Positions 51,601 through 63,639 of a DNA stretch of 64,000 nucleotides are shown piece by piece. Position numbers and translations under genes: made by a program. The DNA is from Tubiluchus corallicola (Eukaryota > Priapulida > Priapulimorpha > Priapulimorphida > Tubiluchidae). Position 1 is the stretch's first letter, and the number at the start of each line of letters is the position of its first letter. The notes beneath the pieces were generated by a model. It worked only from the letters and a program-made list of their open reading frames with translations, did no database searches and was not told the DNA's origin. The stretch covers positions 246,001 through 310,000 of the forward strand of contig JAQGDQ010000007.1 of NCBI GenBank assembly GCA_030141605.1, given 5' to 3'.

Positions 51601-54600
51601 TGTTAAAAGTTCGCAAATTACAACAGCAAAATTTTTCACAATCTTTATAGCCACAGCTAGTGTGAAATGGAAAGTACAAAGCTTACTTCATATTCGACCA
51701 TTCTCCTATTAGCAAGATCTGCTTTATTGCCAGACAGCGCAATCACTATATTTGGACTGGCTTGTCGTTGTAACTCTTTCACCCAAGTCTTAGCTCTGCT
51801 AAATGTATCCTAAAATGTTAAAAATACAGAATATATATACTGTATGCAAAGAATACACTAGTAATTGTGCTAATGTAAATTTTTAAAATATGACACAATT
51901 TTAGTTTAGCTAGCATTCCTGTTTTAGGAATACGGCCTGTTCACACTTTCTGATCAAAAATCTATAAATTTTAGGGAAAGTGAATATGTGGAATTGCCAC
52001 AAAATTATAATAAACAAAATTGCTCATGATAATTTTAATTCAAAAAAGAACAGAGAAACTTAGAATCCCAGGTATTTCGAAAAAAATTCGGCAAATGTTA
52101 CACGTATAGTACAACACGTCAATCTTCTGGGGTTCGTCAAAACCACTTTAATTTTTTCCCAAAACAGTAAAGTCTGAATTAGGCAAGCTTTGTGCAGTCC
52201 AAGTACTTCAAAAAATTGCCAGAGGAAAACATTTTCAACAAAATCTCATAATGACAGTTAGAGGATAATCCCTAAAAATGGGTTATATTCTAATCCTAAA
52301 ACAAACAAGTATAGCCTTAAAGACTGAATTCAGCTTGCCAATATGGTTACAAGATAAAAACTGGAATGTATGATCCTATTTTTTTCATACAGGCAGCCCC
52401 AAGCAAGGCCAGTGATAACTCAAGATAAACAGCTGAAGAACATGCATATTTTAACAAATTTTTCATAGTACCTGACAATATTTTTTACCAGTAAATGCTG
52501 AGAACAAGCACTGTTTTCTAATCAGCAATCTAAAATGATGAGCAGTTTAGTAATCCACGGATTCATCAGTAAGATTATCTCCAAGTGATGACATTACCTG
52601 ATTAGTGATATCATAAACGACAATGGCTGCCTGTGCACCACGATAGTACATAGGAGCCAAGCTGTGATATCGCTCTTGTCCCGCTGTGTCCCAAATTTCA
52701 AACTTTACAGTCAAATCATCAAGACACACTGTCTGAGTTAAAAATGCAGCTGAAAAGACAAATCATGGAGTTGTGTATACGGAAAATAGTTAAAGTACAC
52801 ATTACTTACTCTTTCTAACACACTCGCATTTGCAAGGTGTTTACAACTTCCCACACAGTTCAAATACTCTAACCATAACCTAAACCTAACTCTAACCCTA
52901 ACCTAACCCGAATCGTAACTCAATCCCAACCCTAACCCTAATCTACTTCGGGAACTAATTTCTTGTGTGGGGAATTCTAAACTTTGGAATCACATTTTGC
53001 AAACATTAAGACTACTAGTATGCAGGTTGCATTATGGAACATGTTAGTACAATTCGCCTCATGTAATCATAGCAATTACCACTGTAATGTATACTTGCAC
53101 TGGACGAAATGCATTACCTGTAAAAGTACTACAAAGGTGAAGTGAAGCACCAATATGCTACCGGTGTGATCAAATAATGTCTTAGCAATTAGGCAACCTG
53201 TTGGAGCAACGATTAATGTAATCCCTACCTCAAAACAGGGTATCTCGTTTTTCTGATTACAAGTGCTTCAACTTGTGTTCAAAATAAGATCAAGTTTATC
53301 CTAGTTTGCTGCCAGAGTCATTTTAGAACCAAGTGATGGTGCTTTGCAATCACTGTATTTCTGTTGAGGAAGCTATTGGACTAATGGATTCAGAGAAGGC
53401 TTGCATAGTCCACAGAAGTTACAATCACTCCTTGCAGTTCTCGGCTATTTTTATTCTGCTTAATTTTAGGGGTTTAGTTTCGAACAAGTTATTAATCAAA
53501 TATTCGAGGAAAAAATATTCAAATAATGGATTAATAAACTTTGTAATATTTTTCTTCCATCTTCAATGTGGAGATAGCCCATAGGAGGAAACAGATAAAA
53601 CCAGAATACAGTGCAGCTCTTGTCCGGGTTTAGCTATGTTAATAGTTAAGCTGAAAAGATAATTTGCCTGCACACACGCTGTTGTCTGGACTGAACTGTA
53701 GTGTTAATTACTACACTATTACTACATTTCTTAACTTGGAGATGAAACTGTATGCAATTCAACATAGAGCTTGTTGACTTTAGATAACTTGTTTCTGTAT
53801 AATGAACATTTTATGAGATTTGAATGACTGTTTCCAGATATTCCCATACGAAGTTCTAAGCTCTCTGATGCCATTAAGAGGACCACGGAACTATCTGATT
53901 TCCTAATAAATTAGTATAACTCAGAGCAGCGAGCTGACAGAGGAATGATTGTTTTTCTGTTATACAGTGACACATTGTTTTTATACAGTGAGGTTGGCTC
54001 AGTACCCGGGATTTTGTCTTTGGAAATAAATGTATGGTCAATACAATGTACATAGGACAATCATAGTAAAAAATATATGGGCCTTCAAATAGTCGATTAC
54101 TGGTGTGCATCCCTACTAATTTGCTGTGCTTACAACCTATGCACTTACATCAGAGCAGAATTTCATTCAAACTTGAAAACCCAAGAAGATACTCCCATCA
54201 ATTGTTCTAAATTACCCAACACCTAATCTAATTTATGACAACATATTACCACAAAGGACCAGGACGTATTCACGCTAACAAGTGAATTCTGAGTTTACAC
54301 TTTTTCCAAAGTTTCACAATACAGCAGAAAAAGGTATTTATTTACTGAACTTGAGTATTGTTTTTCTACACAACATAATGAAAATTCGTTGAACATTGCT
54401 AATTTAATGGATATCCTAAATCATTTTTAAAGAATCACAAATCAGTGGTATATGAAAATTAACAAGAACTAAATGAATCTTACCACCAATTGTGCTTTCC
54501 TGGTAATCGTGGAATTGTCCTTTAACAAACCGTAATACTAAACTTGATTTGCCGACAGCGCTTTCTCCTAACAAGACTAATTTAAACTGACATATTTTAC

Positions 54601-54646
54601 CATGTGTAGCTCCATTTGGACGTTGAGCCGTCGGCCGGCCTGCCAT
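48677..54646 (-). CDS. RAB5: RAB5 small GTPase, complete CDS
   Basis: Five exons on the minus strand: 54646-54484, 52749-52598, 51809-51687, 50157-50064, 48792-48677, all GT-AG and in phase, giving 215 residues. RAB5 is the early-endosome GTPase controlling endocytic vesicle fusion. All nucleotide-binding motifs are present: GESAVGKS at 27-34, WDTAGQE with Q79 (same number as in human Rab5A), GNKAD at 132-136 and ETSAK at 161-165. The effector region reads [11 protein letters not shown]. The C-terminus is a Gly/Thr/Ser-rich hypervariable tail ending GSGCCK, with the two cysteines expected to be geranylgeranylated; a single residue follows the Cys pair instead of the SN of vertebrate Rab5. Intron 1 carries a telomere-core MITE and intron 4 a Helitron-like element. 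Confidence 0.97.
48822..49525 (-). mobile_element. Helitron/Helentron-like element, copy 3
   Basis: Reverse-oriented copy in RAB5 intron 4, about 700 bp. On the minus strand it starts beside a (TA)/(CA) run, passes through blocks shared with copy 1 (GGTTTATTTTTCGAATCG, TATAGCTCTTTAGAAAGAGG) and ends with hairpin GCAAAATTTTTTGC, a short spacer and CTAG followed by T. It lacks the GT-rich minisatellite of copy 1 and ends only 29 bp from the last RAB5 exon. Confidence 0.75.
50692..50747 (+). repeat. perfect 28-bp tandem duplication
   Basis: Two exact copies of a unit beginning TATAACATTCACTACGG in RAB5 intron 3, near a short (GT)n run at 50636-50652. Confidence 0.95.
52839..52985. mobile_element. 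MITE with degenerate telomere-like core, copy 2
   Basis: In RAB5 intron 1. Ends GTTTACAACTTCCCACACAG and the inverse of GTGTGGGGAATTCTAAACT. The core holds about twelve CCCTAA-like units (ACTCTAACC, CCTAACCTAACC, CCCAACCCTAACCC). Same family as 32555-32706. Confidence 0.8.
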
Positions 54647-54899
54647 CGTAAGAAATTTTTATCTAAAAGATCAAACAACACTTTAGATGTTTTACCATTG
54701 ACAATCATGAAATGTCAACATTTATATATAAATATTATTATTTATTATCACATAGCAGAATTTTAGTTTACACACAGTGCGTCAGCGAGCTTCTCTGTCA
54801 TATATCCAAAATGTCATCTGATAGGTAACAATTTCAATGCATAACAATTTAGTTACCAAATACTATGAAAGAAAATATAACAATTCTGCTGCAGGGCAT

Positions 54900-55655
54900 G
54901 GACTACACCACTAGCCGAAGTAGGAGACTTATGCTAAAGTGCATGTGCCAAGTTTGCGGAAAAGCAATGTCGTACATGGGCAGCCCAAGTAAGGTAATAA
55001 ACTTTATCTATCTAACTTATGTAAAAAAAAGGCACTGGCAATTTCTGTCAAGAATCCAGAATTGCAACATAATAAAACATAAAACTAAATTTGTTTTAGA
55101 AAAAAGGCAACTTTATAATCATGATGGATAGTCCTTGACAATTTACAAATGTATTTTTTACAATAATATTATCACCATTATTAGCTCCATTAATATCAAA
55201 GTAGCTAATGCTTTAAAGAGAGAAACTATGTAGGGCACATAGCTAGCTCGCTAGCCCATTTACTTTGTAGAAAACAAATTATTTGTCCAATAGGTAGTGA
55301 AACGGATCACCTATCTGTGAAGCAAGACAAGATAAAAAATAATAAATCTTAATTAAGTAAATGTTGGAATCGCCTAAAAAGCAGGCTTATTTCACTTCAA
55401 AAAGATTAATATCGAAGCCATATTTAATAATGGCAGTTCTACTAGCTCAGAATAAGATTGTTTTATTTTATCAGATGTATAATAAATAATTCAACGTGCA
55501 TCTACATTTTCATTTATTATTATTAAATAAACAAGGACAACGGATGCTACCATCACGGTTAACGACTCAATTCGTGACCAGTTTCTAGTGTCCTACTTGG
55601 GCTAGCCCATGTACGCCAATTGTCCTACTTCGGCTAGTGTCCTACTCCGTTCCCA
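54900..55655 (+). mobile_element. palindromic MITE, family 1, copy 2
   Basis: About 750 bp upstream of the RAB5 start. Left CACTAGCCGAAGTAGGAGAC and right GTCCTACTTCGGCTAGTGTC are inverted repeats, with inner TACATGGGCAGCCCA / TACTTGGGCTAGCCCATGTA palindromes. The interior aligns with copy 3 in reverse and with shortened copy 1. Confidence 0.8.
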
Positions 55656-57550
55656 ACACAGCAATGTAAACACAAAATGGTGGCACTATATTTCTTGCAT
55701 TATTATTAATATTGTAATTAGAAAGTCCTGCATAATTATTATTCTCAGCAGTATATTTATTTTACTGCTTTAAGTAACACAGAAGCTTCATTATCACAAA
55801 AGGCATAAGGTAAAATGGTCTCTTCTCAGCAATGCAAGAAACAAACAGATTTAATGCTTCAACGGTATCGCAATGTTTTAAACCGAGCCTGACTATTATT
55901 ATTAAGGGAATTCTCTTATTACGGATTACATAATTATAAAAAGTAGCAGAACTATACAATAACGCAAACTAGAAGTGATTGGGCAATACTTAAAGAACAT
56001 GAACAAAAGTAACAAATTCACACAAACGAGTAAATGAATCACTAAACCGACAAGATTTTTGGTCTATTTGAATCTTTAAAGATTACTTCAGCAAAACGTT
56101 GCTTGCGGAAATTATACTTACTATAGGTAACAACACACTTTAACTTTCTTCCTGCCTAATCATGTACTTGGCATTTGAAAAAATGAGTTTTTAAAAATTA
56201 ATACAAATATGTCGTTTCTCAGTATATAACCACCCTCTTAGGATTCTTTAAACCGCATAACTTTCAGCGGACTAATACTGAACAAAAATCTAAAGCAAAA
56301 TGTCACTACACAACAATCGTTTAAGCCTAAAAACAAGACACACCAAAATTTATAGCACTTTTATATATTTGCTAGAAAACATGCACCTGCTATCGCTTTT
56401 TGAAGTTAAAAGATTATAAAGAATTTTACGAAGGACCTACTTTTTAGCCTATAAATTTACCCGATGACGTCATGCAGGAAACAAATAGCCATGCTGTGCC
56501 ATTGCCTCTAAAAATTTCATAGCGAAATTTATGCACCGTTCAACTGATTAGAAAAATTTTATTGAAAGGTTAAGGTGTAAACACTTTGGTTTAAAAAACT
56601 TGTAATTATTGGGATACCAACTAAATTTGTAGACCAGATTTTTTATTTACTTACTTCGTCTAGCTGTCTCTCAATTGTTTTATTCTCCTTTATATTATTT
56701 GGATATTACTTTTAATATTTGATTATAATTATAATGTCTTACCAAATATTCTGGAGAGTCACTCTGCACATTTATTCACTGGTGCATAGCATACTGTTTG
56801 CATGTTGGTGCTGCCACCTGTTAAAATAATTAATCGAAAGGACACTGCTATTGAAATTTAATTTAATAATTAGATAAGATATCAGACAGTTATCATCTAA
56901 GTAATGGTCACATTGTGAGACTCATCAAAAAGTAAAATATCAAACGAGTCTTGGAACAGCTTTTTCAGAGCTACTAGGCAATTATTTTTACAGAGGTAGC
57001 TCAAGTTTTCATAACGGTTCTCTATGTTTGTATGATCTGATTGCAGTTTGTATTATTCAAAGTGTCTGCCATGTTTTGCCATTCATGTAGAGATGACTGA
57101 GTAATGATGTGTGTAATACTTGCTTTAGGGTTCATAGTTCCGATGAGTTCATAACTTGTGTTTATTTTCCATTAGAGTGAGAAGTCTTTAATACATGGCA
57201 GTTCCTTATTTTCTGATTTGATTTATTCACAAACGTTCCAGTTCTGTTCACAAATGTTTTCCAGTTTAGTAAAGATTCTCGTCTACAGTAGAAGCAACCT
57301 GAAGCCCCTAAATGTCCTGTGACAAGATGGGACACCTTGCAATATAAAATCGTAACAATAAAATATGCCAATTCTTAAAAAGAGCAATAAATGTTTAATG
57401 TTATACATGTTCCAACGTTGTAAACTATACAGAATATTGTTGAGAATTCACTTTTGACAATTTAAGTACAAATTTTAGCAATTTACAGTACAAGATTTTA
57501 CGAATTCATTTATTTCGATCATCTAAATGGCTTCTTTGTATAAATTAAAG
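55656..57550. other. intergenic, nothing recognised
   Basis: Lies between the 5' end of RAB5 and the 3' end of MRPL10. No exon or named repeat identified. Confidence 0.4.
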
Positions 57551-57551
57551 C

Positions 57552-57793
57552 CCATGGATTTAGGAGAGAGATTGCTAGCCTGCCTACTAAACAATACTTC
57601 ATAAGCTTGTGCCACCCAAAGGCTATTTTTGCCTAACAACCAAAGGCAGTTTTTGCACTGCACAACATGGTGCCCATTGTTTGTCTAACAGCAGCCTACA
57701 GAATTTGTATTAAAACATAGTGCCCATGCTTGCCTCACTCTTTGTGCGAGTCTAGCAACTTCTCTCTACTCAAGCGTGGCATTTAAATCCATG
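57552..57793. mobile_element. MITE, family B, copy 2
   Basis: Inverted termini CATGGATTTA and the longer GCATTTAAATCCATG, with the same subterminal GGAGAGAGATTGCTAGCC as copy 1. The interior (AATTTGTATT-type and TGGTGCCCATTGT blocks) matches copy 1 in part. It lies just downstream of MRPL10. Confidence 0.75.
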
Positions 57794-57983
57794 ATAAAAA
57801 CTCAGAAATGTTACAGTGTAAGAAGAAGTCCTGTGAGTGAGTCCAGTTCTCAGATACTCTCCACACAAGTGGCTAAATTAGTTCCAATCACTTTCAATAT
57901 TTGCCAAGTCTCTTGCAATAACCATCATCACCATCACTGGTCGACAAGAGAGTATTTATGTCACTTTTGACACCAAAAATCCA

Positions 57984-60513
57984 CTAGCTATTTTCTTCCT
58001 CGTGTTCCTCTGACTGTTGGCAGATATATTGTTCTAGATTTCTGCTGAGAGAACATTGATGACTAGATAATAACTGTGTTGTTTGAGCAGATGCAGAACT
58101 GAGAGTCTGAGAAACAACACCTCGCATGATACCTAACGGAGGTAAGCTAGCATAGTACTGAAGTCCGGCTACTGACATTATTTGACCTTCAACAACTGCA
58201 CCTGAAAAGCAATTTTTAAACTCACGATTCTAGGTTTGGCTTCAGAAATAAATCAACTAAATAATTCGACATATCATCACCATTTAGCCAGTGCAGCATA
58301 GTAAGAAAACTGTGTGCCTGTGAAATGAAGTCACACAGTCAGGTAAAATGTTCATGAAACAATGATACATGTATGAATAACTCATTTGTTCAACAGTTGA
58401 TACATATATAACATACATATATACATATATAGTATATACCATACTGAAGAGCAATATTAAGTCTGGTTATTACCATTCATGCGTAATGCACATTTCTTTG
58501 TTGAAAACATTATAAGACATTTGTGTAACATTACATATAGAATTAATAGCAATTCCATAAAAGTGAGTATAACTCCAAAAAGAAAATTCAATTTGCTCGA
58601 GGTCTGTATTACCACAAACATACCTAACAGACTGATCTGCGAGAATCCTTTTGTTTTCTTTATCAATGTAGCTACATCCGGTTTTTCACAGCTTACTATC
58701 ATGGTATATGACTGGAATAGTGGCAATATATTCTCGTATTTTGTATCCGTGAGGGCTAATCGTATGACTTTATTATTAAAGTATTGTATCTAGATAAAAA
58801 TGATAAGCATAGTTAGAAAGAATACAGTGCCAAAAAATTCTGCCACTGACTTTCATGATAATGGCTTACTACTAGACATTAAAAACATGCATAATTTTCA
58901 CGTGGGATACCCAGGCAGGACAAAAATGACTATTGCACCTGCAGGTGAGTAGAAAAGTTAAAATTTTCTGTTTAAATAAACCTATAAGAAAATCACAGTT
59001 AACAGTAACAGTAATATAACAAACAGATTTATCCTTGCAATATATAAAGCGATGTTGTAAGCAGTGGCGGCTCGCGTATAGGTACTGCAGAACTGCAGCA
59101 CCCCATATCAATGACATTCAATATAATGAGTCTTTTTTTAATTCTTTATACTTGTACATTATATAATCCTTAAGCTTAATGACAGTAAGCTTATATCAAA
59201 CCACGCGCACATGTCCAAGATAAGAAGCTGTAAACTAGGTGGAGAGAGCACTGTCGCAGTGCTTTGTGCAAGTGTAAGGTAGTGTTTCTTTTTCACTAAA
59301 TGTTCTTTTTATTGTTTGTCTCATTTTACACAATATTAAAACAATGGGTAAAAATGTTTTGAAGCAGCACACCCACTAACATTAACTACAAGCTGTTACT
59401 GTTCACAAGACAATTGATGTGTAAGAGCTCATTTGAGTGACATGTTCCATAATACATATAATTCCCAGGCATCATTACCACCAGGAAACTGGTGTTAAAA
59501 ATGAAAACTATCATCTAAGTATGTAACATAATAATGTTACCACAAAACCAGCTTTTAGTAGGCGTAATCGTATCACATCAAAGTCTCTCTGCGGCATAGG
59601 AATTTTATGAAATACAGCTACCAGTTTATTCTCCTCAAACATCTTATAAGCATGCTTCATTAAAAAAGCTTCAAATGGATGCTGAAAACAAACAAACAAG
59701 CAATAAATAATTAAGTCATACAGCAAAATATTAAATCGCGGAAGGAGAAAGAGAGAGAGAGATATGAGTAGATGGATGGACAAACAGACAAGAGGAAGAA
59801 ATAAACAAAACAAACAAAAAGGGAAAGATAAATGAGAAGGGGACAGTGAAAGAAAGAGAAAATATAGAATGAAGAAGGGGAGAAAAAGAAAAGAAAATTG
59901 CTGTTTGCAAGTGGAAGATAATTTCTGTGCATGAAATTCAAACAAATGGCAAAAATCACTGTTCGCTATGGCTGACAGACAATTGAAAGCATGTGAAAAT
60001 TAATTGCATTGTTTACTCTTTCTAATGCATAACTAACTACATTTCTAGCACAGCAGATAACAAGATAAAGCATTATAGAAAAAATAATAGACACAATAAT
60101 TAAAAAATTTGAAACTCATTACTTTAGTTCTCTCGATAACGTGCCATCTTACTGAACTAAAATATCATAATTTAAGTTTTTCTTATTTCATCTTATCATT
60201 CTAATAGACTACAGGCATTCTATTCCTGTGCCTCAACTTTAAGCATGTATGAAAAGAGCACCTAAACTGCCCATTCAGAATAATAAAGTATGAAATGTAG
60301 TGCTCACCGGAGTATTTATCCTAGCTTCATACTCCTCAGTGACAGCTTTACGAAGTGCACACGTCTCAGCCTCCGTACGAGTATCCTTTGGTAACACTGG
60401 TCTCCCAAGTTTCAAGAAAATGCCTTTCTTTACGTGTGGCTGATGTGTTTCGGGGATACCAACTCGACCCCTCTTGTGTCGCACAAAGGCCCACGGCGTG
60501 ACGAAATGTCGCC
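57984..60513 (-). CDS. MRPL10: MRPL10 (uL10m), mitochondrial large-subunit ribosomal protein, 5' end unresolved
   Basis: Four exons on the minus strand: 60513-60308, 59681-59541, 58789-58624 and 58201-57984, all GT-AG and in phase. They encode about 242 residues after a codon shared with an upstream exon. The product belongs to the L10/uL10 family: an Arg/Lys-rich region (VRHKRGRVGIPET), the helix HPFEAFLMKHAYKMFEENKL, the strand VAVFHKIPMPQRDFDVIRLR, then ENILPLFQSYTMIVSCEKPD, and a C-terminal part with GQIMSVAGLQYYASLPPLGI and a helix ending in Glu-rich EEHEEENS. Spacing and order follow animal MRPL10, which anchors the stalk of the mitochondrial ribosome. The first exon, with start codon and targeting peptide, must end in one extra base. 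A candidate is 63592-63565, which needs a weak donor. Confidence 0.85.
59745..59900 (+). repeat. purine-rich low-complexity stretch in an MRPL10 intron
   Basis: GA-rich plus strand (GAGAGAGAG, GGAAGAAATAAAC, GAAGAAGGGGAGAAAAAG), i.e. a polypyrimidine run on the transcribed strand upstream of nothing recognisable. ORFs over it are artefacts. Confidence 0.7.
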
Positions 60514-61411
60514 CTAAAAATGAAAATTTACATCTAGATCATCACTGATTTTGCAGCATCCTAACAATTTTTCAATATATCACCATTTTCTTTATGAAAG
60601 ACGTATTGTTCACAGCGTTGTTTATTTATCTGTTAACATGATTACACAAATCTTAATACCTACTAGAGTCCAAACTAATTGATTTCCACAAAACTTTATG
60701 GAGGTGTGAGACATGGAACAAAGAAGAATCTATTAAACTTCTGGATCATTTGAAAAACTCAAATGGACATGTTTTAGAATTATTTGACATTGACAGAATC
60801 TATGCTCTAGCGAGTACCATTCTAGTTAGTAATTATTTTGTATTCGTATATTCAATTAAGGCAATCTAAGAAATCCAGTATTTATCTAAATATTACAGCA
60901 CAAGTATCAAATGAATACAATAAGTACGCTTTTAAGATAATATAACAAACTACAATGTAGCTGAAAACACTCCAGCATGCTCATCTGGGAAAGCATTAAA
61001 AAGAATCAACTAAACTATAATTATTGTAGAAAACCCAGTATTCAATAAAACATAAAACTACTACACAATTGTTGTGAAAATAAATAAATTTTCCCACGAG
61101 GGAAAATTAGGCTAAAATGGTTTCTGCCAATGAATGGCTGGGAATGGGGGTAGACGATCGTTTTGTACCTTTGTTCTGTGTTTTCTTAATTAAAAAATCA
61201 AAAGTCATACCACAGTTTATTGTAATGGTAGTTTACAATAATGCTACAATAATAGTTCAAGTATCTGATACACAAAATTATTTGAAGCACTATACTAGCA
61301 TGCACTGTGCATACAAGTTAGGGCAACAACTACATGTACAAGTCTCTACACTGAGCATTTACTGGAACCAGCCTACCCTAATACAATACAATACAAGTAA
61401 ATAATTTGCAG

Positions 61412-61673
61412 GGAGCCAATAATAACCTATTCTCCATTGACCTCTGCTCGGAGAATCCTGTTTCGAAGAACGGAGTTTTTTGATGTAAATCAGTGTAACC
61501 AAAAATGGCTAGATTTTCTCCAAACAAAACGTGCACTAACTTGTGTGAAATCAGAAAGAATGATAAATAAGCATAATGTTGAGATTGAGACTATTGAAAC
61601 AACAAAAATAGATACTCTGCAACAACTAGCAAGAACATTTAGAGAAATTATGGAATCAAGAGAAAATATTTAG
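61412..61673 (+). other. unidentified coding-like block (about 86 residues)
   Basis: An open frame following a TTTGCAG acceptor-like site and ending at a TAG. The residues look protein-like (SARRILFRRTEFFDVNQCNQ at the start, KWLDFLQTKRALTCVKSERM next, and a polar helical end RTFREIMESRENI) rather than low-complexity. It may be a last exon, a retrocopy or a transposon gene fragment. I do not recognise the family and found no partner exon. It lies on the strand opposite MRPL10, probably within that gene's first intron. Confidence 0.35.
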
Positions 61674-61862
61674 CTGTTACACAAGGAAATGTAATAAGTG
61701 GGAAGGGTGACACTTGTATGGAGAACTGGGAATGACCATATAACGATGTTAGAAGAATGTCACACTTAGGTTGTTTTCATCTTGGAAAAATCTAAGCAGA
61801 GTCAGTGAACCGCTCCAAAAGTTAAGGTGAATCCTAAATGACAGGACGTAACGAACGTGATG

Positions 61863-62111
61863 GACGTCTATTCATTAATTTAACGGACATGACCGACATT
61901 GCTAAAATAATAATCATGTTGCAAAAACTAATCAAATAGATTTGAATGTAATATATGGAGTCCATTGCGTTTAAACTAATGCCCAGCAGGCGCTAAACAC
62001 ACTACGTCAACAATTAACTGGATCCATTAATTTTACTTTATTTTTTTCTCAATGGACGTTCGAATTTCCGTCGTCCGCATTCAAATACACATACCAAATG
62101 TGCGTCCAACT
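61863..62111 (+). repeat. 249-bp direct repeat, copy 1
   Basis: From GACGTCTATTCATTAATT to TGTGCGTCCAACT, nearly identical to 62188-62436 and separated from it by 76 bp. Only a few substitutions are visible (for example AAACTAATCAAATAGA versus AAACTGATCAAATTGA). Confidence 0.95.
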
Positions 62112-62187
62112 ACATGTAGTAAATGAACATAAATCACAACCATCAAAATAGTCTACAATTTACTGAATGGATGCCCAAGATTATGTA

Positions 62188-62436
62188 GACGTCTATTCAT
62201 TAATTTAACGGACATGACCGACATTGCTAAAATAATAATCATGTTGCAAAAACTGATCAAATTGATTTGAATGTAATATATGGAGTCCATTGCGTTTAAA
62301 CTAATGCCCAGCAGGCGCTAAACACACTACGTCAACAATTAACTGGATCCATTAATTTTACTTTATTTTTTGCTCAATGGACGTTCGAATTTCCGTCGTC
62401 CGCATTCAAATACACATACCAAATGTGCGTCCAACT
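62188..62436 (+). repeat. 249-bp direct repeat, copy 2
   Basis: Second copy of 61863-62111. It ends exactly where the family 1 palindromic element begins (62440), which suggests that duplication and insertion are linked. Confidence 0.95.
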
Positions 62437-62439
62437 GGG

Positions 62440-63368
62440 ACCACTGCGCCAAGTAGACCAATTGGTCTACTTGGGCTAGCCCAAGTAGACAGCGGTCTAC
62501 TTGGGCTGCCCAAGTAGGACACTAGAGACAGGTCGTGAATTCAGTCGTTAAGTGTACTGACACCGTCCGTTGTGCTTGTTTATGTAATAATAATAATTAA
62601 AAACGTTAATACACGTTGAATAATTTATTATACATCTAATAAAATAAAAGAATTTTATTCTGAGCTGGTAGAACGGACAATATTAAATTTGGTTTCGATA
62701 TTAATGTTGTTGAAGTGAAAAAACCCCATTTTTTTGCGAATTCAACATTTGTTTAAGGTATATCATTTTTGATTTTGTCTCACTTCACAAACAGGTGATC
62801 CGTTTCACTACCTCTTGGGCAAATAATTGTTTTCTTATAAGTAAACGTTCTAGCGATCTATGTGTCCTACATGGGCTAGCGAGCCATGTAGGACAGGGCC
62901 CTACATGTTACAATGCTACTGATAATATTAAAACTAATTATCCTTGCTTTTCTTAAATGTTAAAAATTACTTTTTGGTGTTGTGAAGGCTTAGCAGCATC
63001 TGTCTCATTTTTAAATTTGCAATTATTTCTGTAATAACTGTGTGCAGAATTTCTCTCTTTAAAGCATTAGATACTAGGTTTAATGTTATGATATATTAAT
63101 GGAGTTAATCATAATGATGAAATTATTGTAAGAAATGCATTTGTAAATTGCCAAGGAATATCCACTTCTAAAAGAAATTTTGTTTTATGCTTTATTATGT
63201 CATAACAATACTTATAAACAATGGTAATATAAACTGGAAACAAGTTTTGCCAGAGCATGTTTCTCGACAAAAATCGCCAGTGTCCTACTTGGGCTGCCCA
63301 TGTAGGACACTACTTTTAGCGCATCAAGTGGTCTACTTGGCGCAGTGGTCCAAACGGCTCCCAACAAA
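62440..63368 (-). mobile_element. palindromic MITE, family 1, copy 3
   Basis: About 930 bp, reverse orientation relative to copies 1 and 2. Both ends carry stacked palindromes: a perfect 26-bp palindrome at 62465-62490 (half-site GTCTACTTGGGCT), then CTACTTGGGCTGCCCAAGTAG. At the right is CCTACTTGGGCTGCCCATGTAGG, then GGTCTACTTGGCGCAGTGGTCC, which mirrors GGGACCACTGCGCCAAGTAGACC at 62437. An internal CTACATGGGCTAGCGAGCCATGTAG palindrome is at about 62869. No ORF. Confidence 0.82.
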
Positions 63369-63564
63369 GCCATCAAATTAGGGAGACCCAAACGTTAGGC
63401 GTGCGTAGTTCGACAACATTCGCCCAACCCCAACAAGTCCTGCTATTTTTACATACTCTATCAAAACAGCTATAAATAATAACTCAATCAATTAAAAACA
63501 TTCATAGAACGTATTTCACAAACATAACAATTTATAACAAGAAATAGCAAAAAAAAGCACGAAC

Positions 63565-63592
63565 ATTTTGTAAACTGCATGCCAGTCGCCAT
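63565..63592 (-). other. candidate first coding exon of MRPL10
   Basis: On the minus strand an ATG within ATGGCGACTGG opens nine codons plus one base, then GTTCGT. The phase (one extra base) fits the acceptor at 60514 and would give a Trp codon at the junction. The donor is weak and the peptide short, so this is only a possibility. Confidence 0.2.
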
Positions 63593-63639
63593 ATTATTTG
63601 TTACACCTAAGGTATTTTGTACAGAAATAGCGCACCGTT

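Noticed and set aside
59063-59370. Another hAT-type MITE starting CAGTGGCGGCTCGCG
   Set aside because: The left end resembles a common hAT terminus, but I could not find a matching right end or target duplication.
59511-59959. 144-residue minus-strand ORF extending the MRPL10 exon
   Set aside because: Only 59681-59541 is exon; the N-terminal part reads through a polypyrimidine intron past a good TTTTCAG acceptor.
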